64,000 nucleotides of DNA from positions 6,599,227-6,663,226 of the forward strand of contig NZ_CP030287.1 of NCBI RefSeq assembly GCF_003287935.1, written 5' to 3'. The position numbers and the translations under genes are program-made. Origin of the DNA: Streptomyces sp. ICC1 (GTDB lineage Bacteria > Actinomycetota > Actinomycetes > Streptomycetales > Streptomycetaceae). The notes below the pieces were generated by a model. The model ran no database searches, had not been told where the DNA came from, and saw nothing but the letters and a program-made list of their open reading frames with translations. Shown here piece by piece: positions 54,864-63,717 of the stretch (positions are counted from its first letter, which is position 1; every line of letters starts with the position of its first letter).

Positions 54864-55544
54864 CTACGCGCCCCGCCGGGTGCGCTCCGCCGCCGCCTCG
54901 CGGCCGCACGCGTACGCGAGCGCGTCGATCAGCTCCTCCACGTCCGGCAGCCACCGGTTCGCCGCCGTCGGCGGCTGCGCCCACTGCACCGACCCGCGCC
55001 CGCCGATGCGGGTCGGGGGCGCGGCGACGAACTCGCCCTCGCCCCGCGCGGCCAGGTCGAGTTGGGCCGGCTGCCAGCCGATCTTGCGAAGCAGGTCCGG
55101 CACCTTCGCCCCGGCGCCCGGCAGGACGAAGAACAGCATCCGGCCGGCCGGGGTGGCGATGACCGGCCCGAGGGTGCGCTGCATGCGCTGGAGCCGGGCG
55201 AGCGCCAGGAAGCCGGCCGCGTCCGGCACGTCGAGCGCGTCGAAGGTCCGGCCGGTCGGCAGCAGGATGGAGGCCTTCGGGTTCTTGCCCCAGAGCCGCC
55301 TGACCTGCACGGCGCTGCCGGAGGCGTGCGAGGTCCACTCCTTCACCGCGGGGTGCGCACCGGGGGCCGGGCAGTCGGCCGCCCCGCAGGAGCACCGCTC
55401 CCGCCCGTCGACGGACTCGAGCCAGGCGCCGGCGAAGACGTCCCAGTGCCGTTCTTCCGTGTACCGCACGGCATGGTCCAGCAGCGGCTCACTGCGCTGC
55501 AGGGGGACGGGCGCGGTCTCCGTGACTCCGATGGTCTTTTCCAC
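54864..55544 (-). CDS. Prim-Pol (bifunctional DNA primase/polymerase N-terminal) domain protein
   Basis: A 226-residue protein with an archaeo-eukaryotic primase-like N-terminal domain: LLDHAVRYTEERHWDVFAGA, the Cys motif CSCGAADCPAPGAHPA, and ASILLPTGRTFDALDVPD. Standalone proteins of this kind are widespread in Streptomyces and have no proven function; full primases would carry a helicase. I chose GTG 55544 because homologues start at EKTIGVTE-like sequence; an upstream GTG at 55568 is possible. It is divergent from the TPR regulator gene with a 221-base spacer. Confidence 0.82.
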   Translation of the reverse strand: MEKTIGVTETAPVPLQRSEPLLDHAVRYTEERHWDVFAGAWLESVDGRERCSCGAADCPAPGAHPAVKEWTSHASGSAVQVRRLWGKNPKASILLPTGRTFDALDVPDAAGFLALARLQRMQRTLGPVIATPAGRMLFFVLPGAGAKVPDLLRKIGWQPAQLDLAARGEGEFVAAPPTRIGGRGSVQWAQPPTAANRWLPDVEELIDALAYACGREAAAERTRRGA

Positions 55545-55765
55545 GTGCAACACAACTCTTGCGGTCACCGGGGGTTACGGGCGTAAACCAGCCGGGGACG
55601 GGAGCATCGATCCTGCATACGGGGCGCATCGGTGCATCGCGGGGGGCGCGTGGGAGGCCGGGGCGCCGGAGGTGGGTAGCGACACGACGCAATGGGGAAG
55701 ATTCCCCGCACATCAGGCGGGAAGTGATCAATCCATCGGTCACCCGCGGCCTCTGGGGGTTTTTC

Positions 55766-57145
55766 ATGGCAGCCAGGCCTCTCGTCGCCCGCCAGCCGAA
55801 CGAACGGCTGCAGGCGCTCATCCAGGAAGCCGGGTGCTCCAATGCCGGGCTCGCCCGGCGCGTCAACATGTGCGGGGCCGAGCACGGCCTCGACCTCCGC
55901 TACGACAAGACCTCCGTGGCCCGCTGGCTGCGCGGCCAGCAGCCGCGCGGCCGGGCCCCCGGCATCATCGCCGAGGCGCTCGGGCGCAAACTCGGCCGGA
56001 CCGTCACCATCGACGAGATCGGCATGGCCAACGGCAAGAACCTCGCCTCCGGCGTCGGCCTGCAGTTCTCCCCGACCGTGGTCGGCGCGATCGAGCAGGT
56101 CTGCGAGCTGTGGCGCAGCGACGTCGGGCGCCGCGACTTCCTGTCCGGATCGAGCGTGGCCTCCTCCGCGCTGGTGGAGCCGAGCCGCGACTGGTTGATC
56201 ACGGGTGCCGACGCGCAGGTCGCGCGCAGCGGCGGCTCGCGCGTGGGCATGTCGGACGTGGAGGCGGTCCAGGCGACCACCGAGGCCCTCAAGGACCTCG
56301 ACCACCGCTTCGGCAGCGGGCACGTGCGGCCGGTGGTCGTGCACTACCTCAACTCGGTGGTGTCCGGGCTGATCGGCGGCTCGTACCGGGAGCCGGTGGG
56401 CCGCGCGCTGTTCGCGGCGGTCGCCCGGCTGACGGAGCTGGCGGGCTACATGGCCGTGGACACCGGCCAGCCGGGGCTCGCGCAGCGCTACTACATCCAG
56501 GCCCTGCGGCTGGCGCAGGCGGCCGGGGACCGTGCGTACGGGGGCTACGTCCTGGCCGCTTCGATGAGCCACCTCGCCGCCGAACTGGGCAATCCGCGGG
56601 AGATCGCGCAGCTGGCCCGGGCCGCGCAGGAGGGGACGAGAGGGCAGGTCACCCCGCGCGTGGAGGCGATGTTCTACGCGGCGGAGGCGCGGGGCCACGC
56701 GCTGCTGGGCGATGTCCGGGCCACGGCGGTGCTGTCCTCGCGGGCGGTGACCGCGCTGGAGCGGGCGGAGCCGGAGTCGGGCGACGACCCGGCGTGGATC
56801 CGGCACTTCGACCAGGCGTACCTGGCGGACGAACTGGCGCACTGCCACCGGGACCTGGGCCAGGCGGACGCGGCGGCGAGGCGGGCGGAGGAGGCGCTGC
56901 GGGAGCTACCGGCGACGAAGGCGCGGCGCCGCGCGATCGGCCTGCTGCTGCTGGCGGCGGCGCGGGTGCAGCAGCGGGAGGTCGAGGCCGCCTGCCAGAC
57001 GGCCGCGCAGGCGGCGGACGCGCTGTCCGGGATCCGCTCGAACCGCGGGGCGGTGTACCTGGAGGACTTCCGCTCCCGGCTGGACCCCTACCGAGAGGAA
57101 CCGGCGGTCCGCGAGTTCACGGCCCGCCTGGAACCGGTCTCCTGA
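55766..57145 (+). CDS. Streptomyces-type regulator with N-terminal HTH-like region and TPR repeats
   Basis: A 459-residue protein. Residues about 5-70 resemble a divergent helix-turn-helix (CSNAGLARRVNMCG, then TSVARWLRGQQPRGRAP). A short linker follows (RDFLSGSSVASSALVEPSRDW), and from about 160 to the end it is alpha-helical with TPR-like repeats. Related Streptomyces proteins regulate development and antibiotics (for example the NsdA type), but I cannot assign a specific name. ATG 55766 has a weak G-rich site. It is the last gene before the adapter at 57240. Confidence 0.8.
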   Translation: MAARPLVARQPNERLQALIQEAGCSNAGLARRVNMCGAEHGLDLRYDKTSVARWLRGQQPRGRAPGIIAEALGRKLGRTVTIDEIGMANGKNLASGVGLQFSPTVVGAIEQVCELWRSDVGRRDFLSGSSVASSALVEPSRDWLITGADAQVARSGGSRVGMSDVEAVQATTEALKDLDHRFGSGHVRPVVVHYLNSVVSGLIGGSYREPVGRALFAAVARLTELAGYMAVDTGQPGLAQRYYIQALRLAQAAGDRAYGGYVLAASMSHLAAELGNPREIAQLARAAQEGTRGQVTPRVEAMFYAAEARGHALLGDVRATAVLSSRAVTALERAEPESGDDPAWIRHFDQAYLADELAHCHRDLGQADAAARRAEEALRELPATKARRRAIGLLLLAAARVQQREVEAACQTAAQAADALSGIRSNRGAVYLEDFRSRLDPYREEPAVREFTARLEPVS

Positions 57146-57239
57146 CCGGGGTCGGAATCCGGACCGGCTCCGGCCCGGCGGCCGTCCGGCGGCCGCTCGG
57201 GGAACGGTGGGGGGAGGCCGCCGGGTAGGGGAGGGCCTA

Positions 57240-57273
57240 GTCTCGTGGGCTCGGAGATGTGTAGAAGAGCCAG
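57240..57273. other. Embedded Nextera Read 2 adapter, assembly artefact
   Basis: These 34 bases match the Nextera Read 2 transposase adapter at 32 of 34 positions (two substitutions in its last 10 bases). The reading frame of the DUF881 protein begins immediately at 57274, so the adapter replaces the true 5' end of that gene. The sequence to the left is therefore not its natural neighbour. Confidence 0.95.
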
Positions 57274-58005
57274 CCCGAGCCCGGGGAGACGGGCCGGCAG
57301 CGGCTGGCGGCCAGCCTGTGGCCGCCGCGGGTGAGCCGTGCCCAACTGATCGTCGCGGTGCTGCTGTTCGTCCTGGGGCTCGGTCTGGCCATTCAGGTAC
57401 GGTCGAACAGCGACTCCAGCGCGCTGCGCGGTGCCCGCCAGGAGGACCTCGTACGGATCCTCGACGAGCTGGACGGGCGGACCAAGCGGCTGGAGGACGA
57501 GAAGCAGAAGCTCGAGGAGCAGCGCCGGGGGCTGGAGAGCAGCTCCAACCAGGCCGAGGAGGCCCGCAAGCAGACCGTCGAGAAGGAACGCCAACTCGGG
57601 ATCCTGGCCGGAACGGTGGCGGCACAGGGGCCGGGGATCGTGTTGAAGATCGCGGACCCCAAGGGCCAGGTGCAGTCGGACAAGCTGCTGGACACGCTCC
57701 AGGAACTGCGGGCGGCCGGTGCCGAGGCGATCCAGATCAACGGGGTGCGCGTGGTGGCGGGCTCGTACTTCTCCGAGGAGGGCGGCGGGGTCGCGATCGA
57801 CGGTAAGAAGATCACACAGCCTTATGAGTTCAAGGTGATCGGCAAGCCGCAGGACCTGGAGCCGGCGCTCAACATTCCAGGTGGCGTCGTGCAGTCGCTG
57901 GAGAAGGAACAGGCGGTGGTCACCGTCACACGACCGGCGAAGATCGTCGTGGATGCCTTGCGGGCTGCGAAGCAGCCTGACTACGCTCGGTCGTCATCGC
58001 CGTGA
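57274..58005 (+). CDS. DUF881 family membrane protein, 5' end lost at an adapter junction
   Basis: A 243-codon partial protein. Directly after the adapter the frame reads GETGRQRLAASLWPPRVSRA, then one membrane helix (LIVAVLLFVLGLGLAIQV) and a coiled coil (DELDGRTKRLEDEKQKLEEQ). The DUF881 domain follows (LGILAGTVAAQGPGIVLKI, AEAIQINGVRVVAGS, ALNIPGGVVQSLEKEQ). Its homologue in M. tuberculosis is Rv1825, just upstream of garA in a conserved locus near the cell-division and wall machinery. The first GTG now in frame is 57331, but that is unlikely to be the native start. Function not established. Confidence 0.88.
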   Translation, partial: PEPGETGRQRLAASLWPPRVSRAQLIVAVLLFVLGLGLAIQVRSNSDSSALRGARQEDLVRILDELDGRTKRLEDEKQKLEEQRRGLESSSNQAEEARKQTVEKERQLGILAGTVAAQGPGIVLKIADPKGQVQSDKLLDTLQELRAAGAEAIQINGVRVVAGSYFSEEGGGVAIDGKKITQPYEFKVIGKPQDLEPALNIPGGVVQSLEKEQAVVTVTRPAKIVVDALRAAKQPDYARSSSP

Positions 58006-58194
58006 GGCGGGACGAGGAGCAGACCGGCTCACGCGGGCGAATGCCTGCGGGGGGTCGGCGCACCGAAGTCGCGGTGCGTGGTGGAAACTGTCTGATGGTT
58101 ACGGACGTTGTAAGTATGTCCGGGTCGGCAGGTGTTGCATTCGGAGTTCGTCCTGCCCCACGGGCGGGTCTGTTTCGGTCAAGGGGAATCGCCC

Positions 58195-59031
58195 GTGAAG
58201 TTGTTTGAGAAGTTGTTCGGCAAGAAGAACCGCGAGGAAAGCGGTGCGGCCAGGCACCGCGCGGGGCACGGCGACGTGGAAGGGCAGGGCGACCGGCCGC
58301 TCTTCCGGGACGAGGTCGCGGGTGCGGGTGATAATTCGGGCGCACGGGGCGCGTCGGCTGTTGACCCTGCCGGTACCGGACGCATAGGTTTCGGTGAACC
58401 ATCAACCTCAAGTACGGGTGGAGGGTTTGCGCCCGACCCGTATGCCACCAATGCCTCCGCGGGGCAGCCGCGGCGCGAGGAGCCGTCCATGTCGGCCGAG
58501 CAGGTTTGCAGCAGGTGCGGGCACCGCAGCGATGCGGCGAGCCGGTTCTGCTCCAACTGCGGGGCGCCGTTGCGGGCGGGTCTGACGCCGGAGCGTGCCT
58601 CGGAGACCACGTCCACCATCTCGATCTCGGGCCTCGAGGCCTACGAGGCCGAGGTGTCGGGACAGACGCACGTGTCGTCCTCGCTGTCCCCCGAGGCCCA
58701 GGCCGCGGTGGAGGCACTGCCCCCGGGTTCCGCCCTGCTCATCGTGCGGCGCGGCCCGAACTCCGGCAGCCGCTTCCTCTTGGACGGTGAGCTGACGACG
58801 GCCGGCCGGCACCCGCAGAGCGACATCTTCCTGGACGACGTCACCGTCTCCCGGCGCCATGTCGAATTCCGTCGGAGCCACGACGGCGGCTTCACCGTCG
58901 CCGATGTCGGCAGCCTCAACGGCACGTACGTGAACCGTGAACCGATCGACTCCGTCTCCCTCCACAACGGCGACGAAGTGCAGATCGGCAAGTACCGGCT
59001 GGTCTTCTACGCGAGCCTGCGGGGGCACTGA
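58195..59031 (+). CDS. garA: FHA-domain regulator of the GarA/OdhI family
   Basis: A 278-residue protein. After a Lys-rich start and a disordered stretch comes a zinc ribbon with two CxxC pairs (CSRCGHRSDAASRFCSNCG, about 103-121). A threonine-rich phospho-site region follows (ETTSTISISGLEAY), then an FHA domain (GRHPQSDIFLDDVTVSRRHV, SLNGTYVNREPID). In mycobacteria and corynebacteria, GarA/OdhI is phosphorylated by Ser/Thr kinases and inhibits 2-oxoglutarate dehydrogenase; the same is inferred here. GTG 58195 has AAGGGGA at 7 bases. Order garA-ftsR-nuclease-MerR matches Rv1827-Rv1830. Confidence 0.9.
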   Translation: MKLFEKLFGKKNREESGAARHRAGHGDVEGQGDRPLFRDEVAGAGDNSGARGASAVDPAGTGRIGFGEPSTSSTGGGFAPDPYATNASAGQPRREEPSMSAEQVCSRCGHRSDAASRFCSNCGAPLRAGLTPERASETTSTISISGLEAYEAEVSGQTHVSSSLSPEAQAAVEALPPGSALLIVRRGPNSGSRFLLDGELTTAGRHPQSDIFLDDVTVSRRHVEFRRSHDGGFTVADVGSLNGTYVNREPIDSVSLHNGDEVQIGKYRLVFYASLRGH

Positions 59032-59050
59032 CCCTTCAAGGGAAGGTCCC

Positions 59051-59824
59051 ATGCTGCGTATCCCGGCAGGCGGTGCCGCCAAGAGCGGCACCGCCGGCAC
59101 CGCCTCCCAGGCCGGGCGGCTGGTGAGCATCGGAACGGTGCTCACGATGCTGCGTGACGAGTTCCCCGAAGTCACGATCTCGAAGATCCGCTTCCTGGAG
59201 GCGGAGGGGCTCGTCGAGCCCCGGCGCACACCTTCCGGATACCGCAAGTTCGCCACCGGCGACGTCGAGCGCCTGGCCCACATCCTGCGGCTCCAGAGGG
59301 ACCACTACCTCCCGTTGAAGGTCATCCGCGATCAGCTCGACGCGCTGGCCCGCGGCGAGCAGATCCGCATCCCGGCGCCCGCGGCGCACGGGGAGTCCGT
59401 CGATCCCGCGAGCCCCGTCGCCCTCTACGGCGAGGTGGGCCGCGAGCGGCCGACCGTGGCCAGGGTGGACCGGGCCGAGCTGATCGCCGCCGCCGACGTG
59501 GACGAGGTGCAACTCGTCGAGTGGGAGTCGTACGGGCTCCTCGCGGAGGTGCCGGGCGGCGGATTCGACGCCGAGGCGGTCACCGTGGCCCGTCTGGTGG
59601 CCGATCTCGGGCGATTCGGTCTGGAGCCGCGCCACCTGCGGGCGATGAAGGCCGCCGCCGACCGGGAGGCCGGGCTGGTCGAGCAGGTCGTCGCCCCGCT
59701 GCGCCGGCACCGCAATCCCCAGACCAGGGCGCATGCGGAAGCCACTTTGAAAGAGCTCGCGGGGCTCTCCGTACGGCTGCACGAGGCCCTCGTACAGACG
59801 GCTCTCGGGGTGCGGCTGGACTGA
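59051..59824 (+). CDS. ftsR: MerR-family regulator FtsR (Rv1828 type)
   Basis: A 257-residue MerR-type regulator. A 25-residue Gly/Ala-rich leader precedes the winged helix (VLTMLRDEFPEVTISKIRFL, VEPRRTPSGYRKFATGDVER). A second helical domain fills residues 110-255. The homologue in Corynebacterium, FtsR, activates ftsZ; the mycobacterial Rv1828 lies at the same position after garA. ATG 59051 with AGGGAAGG upstream, 19 bases after garA, so the two probably share a transcript. Confidence 0.9.
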   Translation: MLRIPAGGAAKSGTAGTASQAGRLVSIGTVLTMLRDEFPEVTISKIRFLEAEGLVEPRRTPSGYRKFATGDVERLAHILRLQRDHYLPLKVIRDQLDALARGEQIRIPAPAAHGESVDPASPVALYGEVGRERPTVARVDRAELIAAADVDEVQLVEWESYGLLAEVPGGGFDAEAVTVARLVADLGRFGLEPRHLRAMKAAADREAGLVEQVVAPLRRHRNPQTRAHAEATLKELAGLSVRLHEALVQTALGVRLD

Positions 59825-59910
59825 CCAGGGGGGTCCCAGGGGGGAGTCCTCGCGGAGCCCGGGGGGAGCCCGACTACCCAAACCGGCCGGGCAGGTCCTA
59901 GGGTTGCTGT

Positions 59911-60384
59911 GTGAACGAGCTCGACGTTGTGGGTGTCCGGGTGGAAATGCCCTCGAACCAACCGATCGTGCTCCTGCGTGAAGTGGGAGGCGATCGGTAC
60001 CTCCCCATCTGGATCGGACCAGGGGAGGCGACTGCCATCGCCTTCGCGCAGCAGGGCATGGCCCCTGCCCGACCGCTGACGCACGACCTTTTCAAGGACG
60101 TGCTGGAGGCGATCGGCGAGGAGCTCACCGAAGTCCGGATCACGGATCTGCGGGAGGGCGTCTTCTACGCGGAGCTGGTCTTCGCCAGCGGGGTCGAGGT
60201 GAGCGCGCGGCCGTCCGACGCCATAGCGCTCGCCCTGCGCACCGGGACGCCGATCTACGGCAGCGACGGCGTGCTGGACGACGCCGGAATCGCGATCCCG
60301 GACGAGCAGGAGGACGAGGTGGAGAAGTTCCGCGAGTTCCTCGACCAGATCTCGCCAGAGGACTTCGGTACGGGCCCGCAGTGA
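59911..60384 (+). CDS. Bifunctional nuclease family (DUF151) protein
   Basis: A 157-residue protein homologous to Rv1829. The family motif is YLPIWIGPGEATAIAF, followed by THDLFKDVLEAIGEELTEVRI and SARPSDAIALALRTGTPIY. The plant relative is reported to have RNase and DNase activity; the bacterial role is unknown. GTG start at 59911. The C-terminus is acidic. A small 7-bp hairpin (60383-60399) overlaps the stop and may end transcription. Confidence 0.9.
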   Translation: MNELDVVGVRVEMPSNQPIVLLREVGGDRYLPIWIGPGEATAIAFAQQGMAPARPLTHDLFKDVLEAIGEELTEVRITDLREGVFYAELVFASGVEVSARPSDAIALALRTGTPIYGSDGVLDDAGIAIPDEQEDEVEKFREFLDQISPEDFGTGPQ

Positions 60385-60564
60385 GGCGCGGAGCGCCTCC
60401 GCCTCCGGGATATTTCAGCCCATTCGAGTAGCCTTTCCCCACAATGGGGTACGGGAAACCACTCTCAGGGTGATTATCACTCGGCGTGCCGAGTGTGGCG
60501 ATCGTTGACGCACCCCTGGTGACTGCCTACCTTCGAGATGGCAGGTCAAGGACGGAGGGTCGGC

Positions 60565-61236
60565 GTGAGAGTCACGGGCGACGGTACGACCGGGGGCATC
60601 CCCGCACGGAGTGACGGTGGGCCGTACCCGCTGCACGGTGGTGCGGGTGCGGTGAGCTCCGCGCGCCGTCAGCAGGAGCCCGGACCGGTCGGTCCGATGG
60701 GACCGGTGGGGTCCCAGGACGGCGCGGGCGGCGAGTCCGCACCCGAGCAGGTGGGCTACCGGGGGCCGACGGCGTGCGCCGCGGCGGGGATCACCTACCG
60801 GCAGCTCGACTACTGGGCGCGGACCGGGCTGGTGGAGCCGAGCGTGCGGCCCGCCTACGGGTCCGGCACGCAGCGCCTGTACAGCTTCCGGGACGTGGTG
60901 GTCCTCAAGATCGTCAAGCGCTTCCTGGACACCGGGGTGGCGCTGCAGAACATCCGCACCGCCGTGCAGCACCTGCGCGACCGGGGCTTCTCGGACCTTG
61001 AGCGCATGACGCTGATGAGCGACGGCGCGACCGTGTACGAGTGCACCTCCCCGGACCAGGTCGTGAGCCTGCTCCAGGGCGGTCAGGGAGTCTTCGGGAT
61101 CGCCGTGGGCGTCGTGTGGCGCGACGTCGAGAAGGCGCTGTCGCAGCTGCACGGGGAGCGCGTGGACACGGGCGAGACGGTGGTCGGGCACAACCCGGCC
61201 GATGAGCTGGCCGCTCGGAGGAACCGGGCCGTCTGA
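60565..61236 (+). CDS. MerR-family regulator (Rv1830 type)
   Basis: A 223-residue regulator. The first 65 residues are Gly/Pro/Gln-rich and disordered. The winged helix is YRGPTACAAAGITYRQLDYW with TGLVEPSVRP and GSGTQRLYSFRDVVVLKIV, followed by a helical dimer region and VYECTSPDQVVSLLQGGQG. The mycobacterial homologue Rv1830 occupies the same place in the locus. I chose GTG 60565 (GGAGGG 5 bases upstream); ATG 60538 is an alternative. It probably has its own promoter in the 180-base spacer before it. Confidence 0.88.
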   Translation: MRVTGDGTTGGIPARSDGGPYPLHGGAGAVSSARRQQEPGPVGPMGPVGSQDGAGGESAPEQVGYRGPTACAAAGITYRQLDYWARTGLVEPSVRPAYGSGTQRLYSFRDVVVLKIVKRFLDTGVALQNIRTAVQHLRDRGFSDLERMTLMSDGATVYECTSPDQVVSLLQGGQGVFGIAVGVVWRDVEKALSQLHGERVDTGETVVGHNPADELAARRNRAV

Positions 61237-61382
61237 GGCGGGAAGGGCCCTTGGACCCCCTTCGGGGCCGTCCCGGGCCCTTCCGGCCGTCGCCCCGGGG
61301 TTCGCAAACCGCCCGCCTCGGCGGCGGGTGGCGCCGGGCGGCCTCGGGTCGTTTGTCAGTGGCGTAGGGCAGCATCGGGGCT

Positions 61383-62942
61383 GTGAGAGCCGCGCCGACC
61401 ATCCTGCACCTGGACATGGACGCCTTCTACGCCTCCGTGGAGCAGGCGTCGAAGCCGAGCCTGCGGGGCAAGGCGGTCATCGTCGGCGGGCTCGGACCGC
61501 GCGGGGTCGTCGCCACCGCCTCGTACGAGGCCAGGCGGTTCGGGGTGCACTCGGCGATGCCGATGGCCCAGGCGCGCCGCCTCTGCCCGAACGGCGCGTG
61601 CCTGATCCCGCGCTTCAGCCTGTACCGGGCGGTCAGCGACACGGTCATGGCCCTCCTGCGCGAGCTGTCCCCGCTCGTGGAGCCGCTCAGCCTGGACGAG
61701 GCCTTCGTGGACCTGGAGGCCGGCGGCGTCGCCTTCGACGCGCCGGGCGCGCGGGCCGTCGGGCAGCGGCTGCGGGCGGACATCACGGCCGCGACCGGGC
61801 TCAGCGGATCGGTGGGGCTGGCCGGATCCAAGATGCTGGCCAAGGTGGCCTCCGAGGAGGCCAAGCCGGCCGGGCTGCTGCTGATCGGGGTCGGCACGGA
61901 GCGCGAGCACCTCGCGCCGATGTCGGTGCGGACCCTGCCCGGCGTGGGGCCGGCCACCGGGGAGCACCTGCGGCGGGCCGGGATCACCACGGTGGGGGAG
62001 CTGGCGGAGGCCGGCGAGGACGAGCTGGTCCGGATGGTGGGGCGCTCGCACGGCGTCGGGCTGTACCGGATGGCCCTGGGGCTGGACGACCGGCCGGTGG
62101 TCGCCGAGCGCGACGCGAAATCCGTGTCGGTCGAGGACACCTTCGATGTGGACCTGCACGACCGGGTGCGGATCAGGGGCGAGGTGCAGCGGCTCGCGGA
62201 CCGGTGCGTGGAGCGGCTGCGGGCCTCCGGGCACTCGGGGCGGACCATCGTGCTCAAGGTGCGGCGCTACGACTTCTCCACGCTCACCCGCTCCGAGACC
62301 CTGCGGGGGCCGACGGACGACCCGAGGGTGGTCCGGGAGGCGGCCGCGCGGCTGCTGGAGGCGGTGGACACCACGGGCGGGGTCCGGCTGCTGGGAGTGG
62401 GCGTGACGGGGCTGGCGGACTACACGCAGGAGGACCTCTTCGCCTTCGCGCTGGCCGCCGAGGGGGAGGACGGGGAAACCGGGGGCGCTGGGCCGGACGG
62501 GGTCGGTGGGGCCGCTGGGGCCGCCGAGACGGGTGCGGTGCCCGAGGCCGCCGGAACGCAAGACGCGCCGCCGCCCGGCGCGGCCGCGGGGGCGGTCGTG
62601 GGGGCGGACGGGACGACAGGGACCCCCCGGGGTCAGGGCGCGGAGCCGGGCCAGGGCCAGGGCTCAGACCAGGGCCAGGGCTCAGACCAGGGCCAGGGCC
62701 AGGGTCAGGGCGGCGCGGGGTCCGCGGCCGAGCCCGAGGCCGCTCCCGGGCGGCGCTGGCCGGCCGGCTGCGACGTCCGGCACGCGGTGCACGGACCCGG
62801 GTGGGTCCAGGGCAGCGGAGTCGGGCGGGTGACCGTACGGTTCGAACAGCCCGGGTCCGAGCCGGGCCGGGTGCGGACGTTCCTGGTGGACGACCCCGAA
62901 CTGGAGCCGTCCGATCCGCTGCCGCTGGTGGGTACGGTCTAG
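61383..62942 (+). CDS. dinB: DNA polymerase IV (Y-family) with an extended C-terminal tail
   Basis: A 519-residue translesion polymerase. The catalytic acidic residues are in ILHLDMDAFYASVEQ and LSLDEAFVDLEA. The fingers and palm regions (VVATASYEARRFGVHSAMP), HhH region (LPGVGPATGEHLRRAGI) and little-finger domain (VEDTFDVDLHDRVRIRGEVQ) follow. After about residue 365 it is unlike E. coli DinB (351 residues): a disordered Gly/Ala stretch with GQGQGSDQ repeats (about 420-445) and then a small beta domain (AGCDVRHAVHGPGWVQGSG) like those at helicase C-termini. GTG 61383. It overlaps the convergent PRC gene by 4 bases. Confidence 0.92.
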   Translation: MRAAPTILHLDMDAFYASVEQASKPSLRGKAVIVGGLGPRGVVATASYEARRFGVHSAMPMAQARRLCPNGACLIPRFSLYRAVSDTVMALLRELSPLVEPLSLDEAFVDLEAGGVAFDAPGARAVGQRLRADITAATGLSGSVGLAGSKMLAKVASEEAKPAGLLLIGVGTEREHLAPMSVRTLPGVGPATGEHLRRAGITTVGELAEAGEDELVRMVGRSHGVGLYRMALGLDDRPVVAERDAKSVSVEDTFDVDLHDRVRIRGEVQRLADRCVERLRASGHSGRTIVLKVRRYDFSTLTRSETLRGPTDDPRVVREAAARLLEAVDTTGGVRLLGVGVTGLADYTQEDLFAFALAAEGEDGETGGAGPDGVGGAAGAAETGAVPEAAGTQDAPPPGAAAGAVVGADGTTGTPRGQGAEPGQGQGSDQGQGSDQGQGQGQGGAGSAAEPEAAPGRRWPAGCDVRHAVHGPGWVQGSGVGRVTVRFEQPGSEPGRVRTFLVDDPELEPSDPLPLVGTV

Positions 62943-63304
62943 GTTTCGCCGCCCGCCACGTGGCCGAAGTCGCGGTGGAACTCGCTGGGGAGGGTCACGT
63001 CCAGGCCGTAGTGGTGGTAAAGCTGCAGCTCCTGTTCGGGGGAGAGGTGGCGGCCGACGCCGAAGTCGGGGGCGTCCCTGATGAGGGAGCGCTCGAAGGG
63101 CACCCGCAGGGTCTCGCCGACCATCTCGCTGGGCTCCAGGGGGACGAAGGCGTCCCGGCTGAAGAGGCCGGTCCGTACGGCGGCCCATTCGGGGACGCCC
63201 GTGGCATCGTCGAGGTAGACCTCGTCGACGGTGCCGATCTTGGTGCCATTGCGGTCGAACGCCTTGCGGCCGATCAGGCTCCGCGGATCGATGTCTGTCT
63301 GCAC
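62939..63304 (-). CDS. PRC-barrel domain protein
   Basis: A 121-residue protein of the PRC-barrel family ([58 protein letters not shown]), probably a small stress or RNA/membrane-associated adaptor. I chose GTG 63304, which has GGAGGG about 8 bases upstream; an ATG at 63334 is in frame. The C-terminal part ([15 protein letters not shown]) is typical of the Streptomyces copies. It is divergent from gcvP. Confidence 0.87.
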   Translation of the reverse strand: MQTDIDPRSLIGRKAFDRNGTKIGTVDEVYLDDATGVPEWAAVRTGLFSRDAFVPLEPSEMVGETLRVPFERSLIRDAPDFGVGRHLSPEQELQLYHHYGLDVTLPSEFHRDFGHVAGGET

Positions 63305-63428
63305 GGTCCGGTCCCTCCATTGGAGCGCACTCATCCGTAATGACTACAAAAGTGCATTTCCGGAGAGGGGGCCACTCGAGGGAGGGGGCCAGATCCTCGC
63401 TGGTAGGCTGGGTGACGGCTGTTGACCC

Positions 63429-63656
63429 TGTGCGGGAGAGTCCTCCGAGTGAGTTCGACGGAGGCGCCGAAGGAGCAAATCCTCCCCGGAATCTCTCAGG
63501 CATACGTACCGCACGTGGTGAGGCCACTCTGGAAAGCAGGACGGGTACCGGGCGCGCAGTGCCGGTTCCCTCCTCACCGACGGTGAAAGCCGGACCTCGC
63601 GAGCGATCCTCGAGCGGCCCGGTGAAGCTCTCAGGTTGTGATGACAGAGGGGGAGG
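63429..63656 (+). promoter_or_regulatory. Tandem glycine riboswitch upstream of gcvP
   Basis: Two glycine aptamers in series are recognisable. The first has gcgggagagtcc, ggcgccgaaggagcaaatcc, aatctctcaggca and actctggaaagcagg. The second has the matching gctctcagg and gacagagggggag near its end (63628-63654). Cooperative tandem glycine aptamers usually switch on glycine cleavage genes when glycine is abundant. The gcvP start is 62 bases past the second aptamer. No separate terminator hairpin was identified, so control may be translational. Confidence 0.92.
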
Positions 63657-63717
63657 CCGTCCGGGTGCCCGCGCCGTGGTGCCCCTCGCAGGTCGTACGA
63701 CCAGGAGGCCTCCGTAC

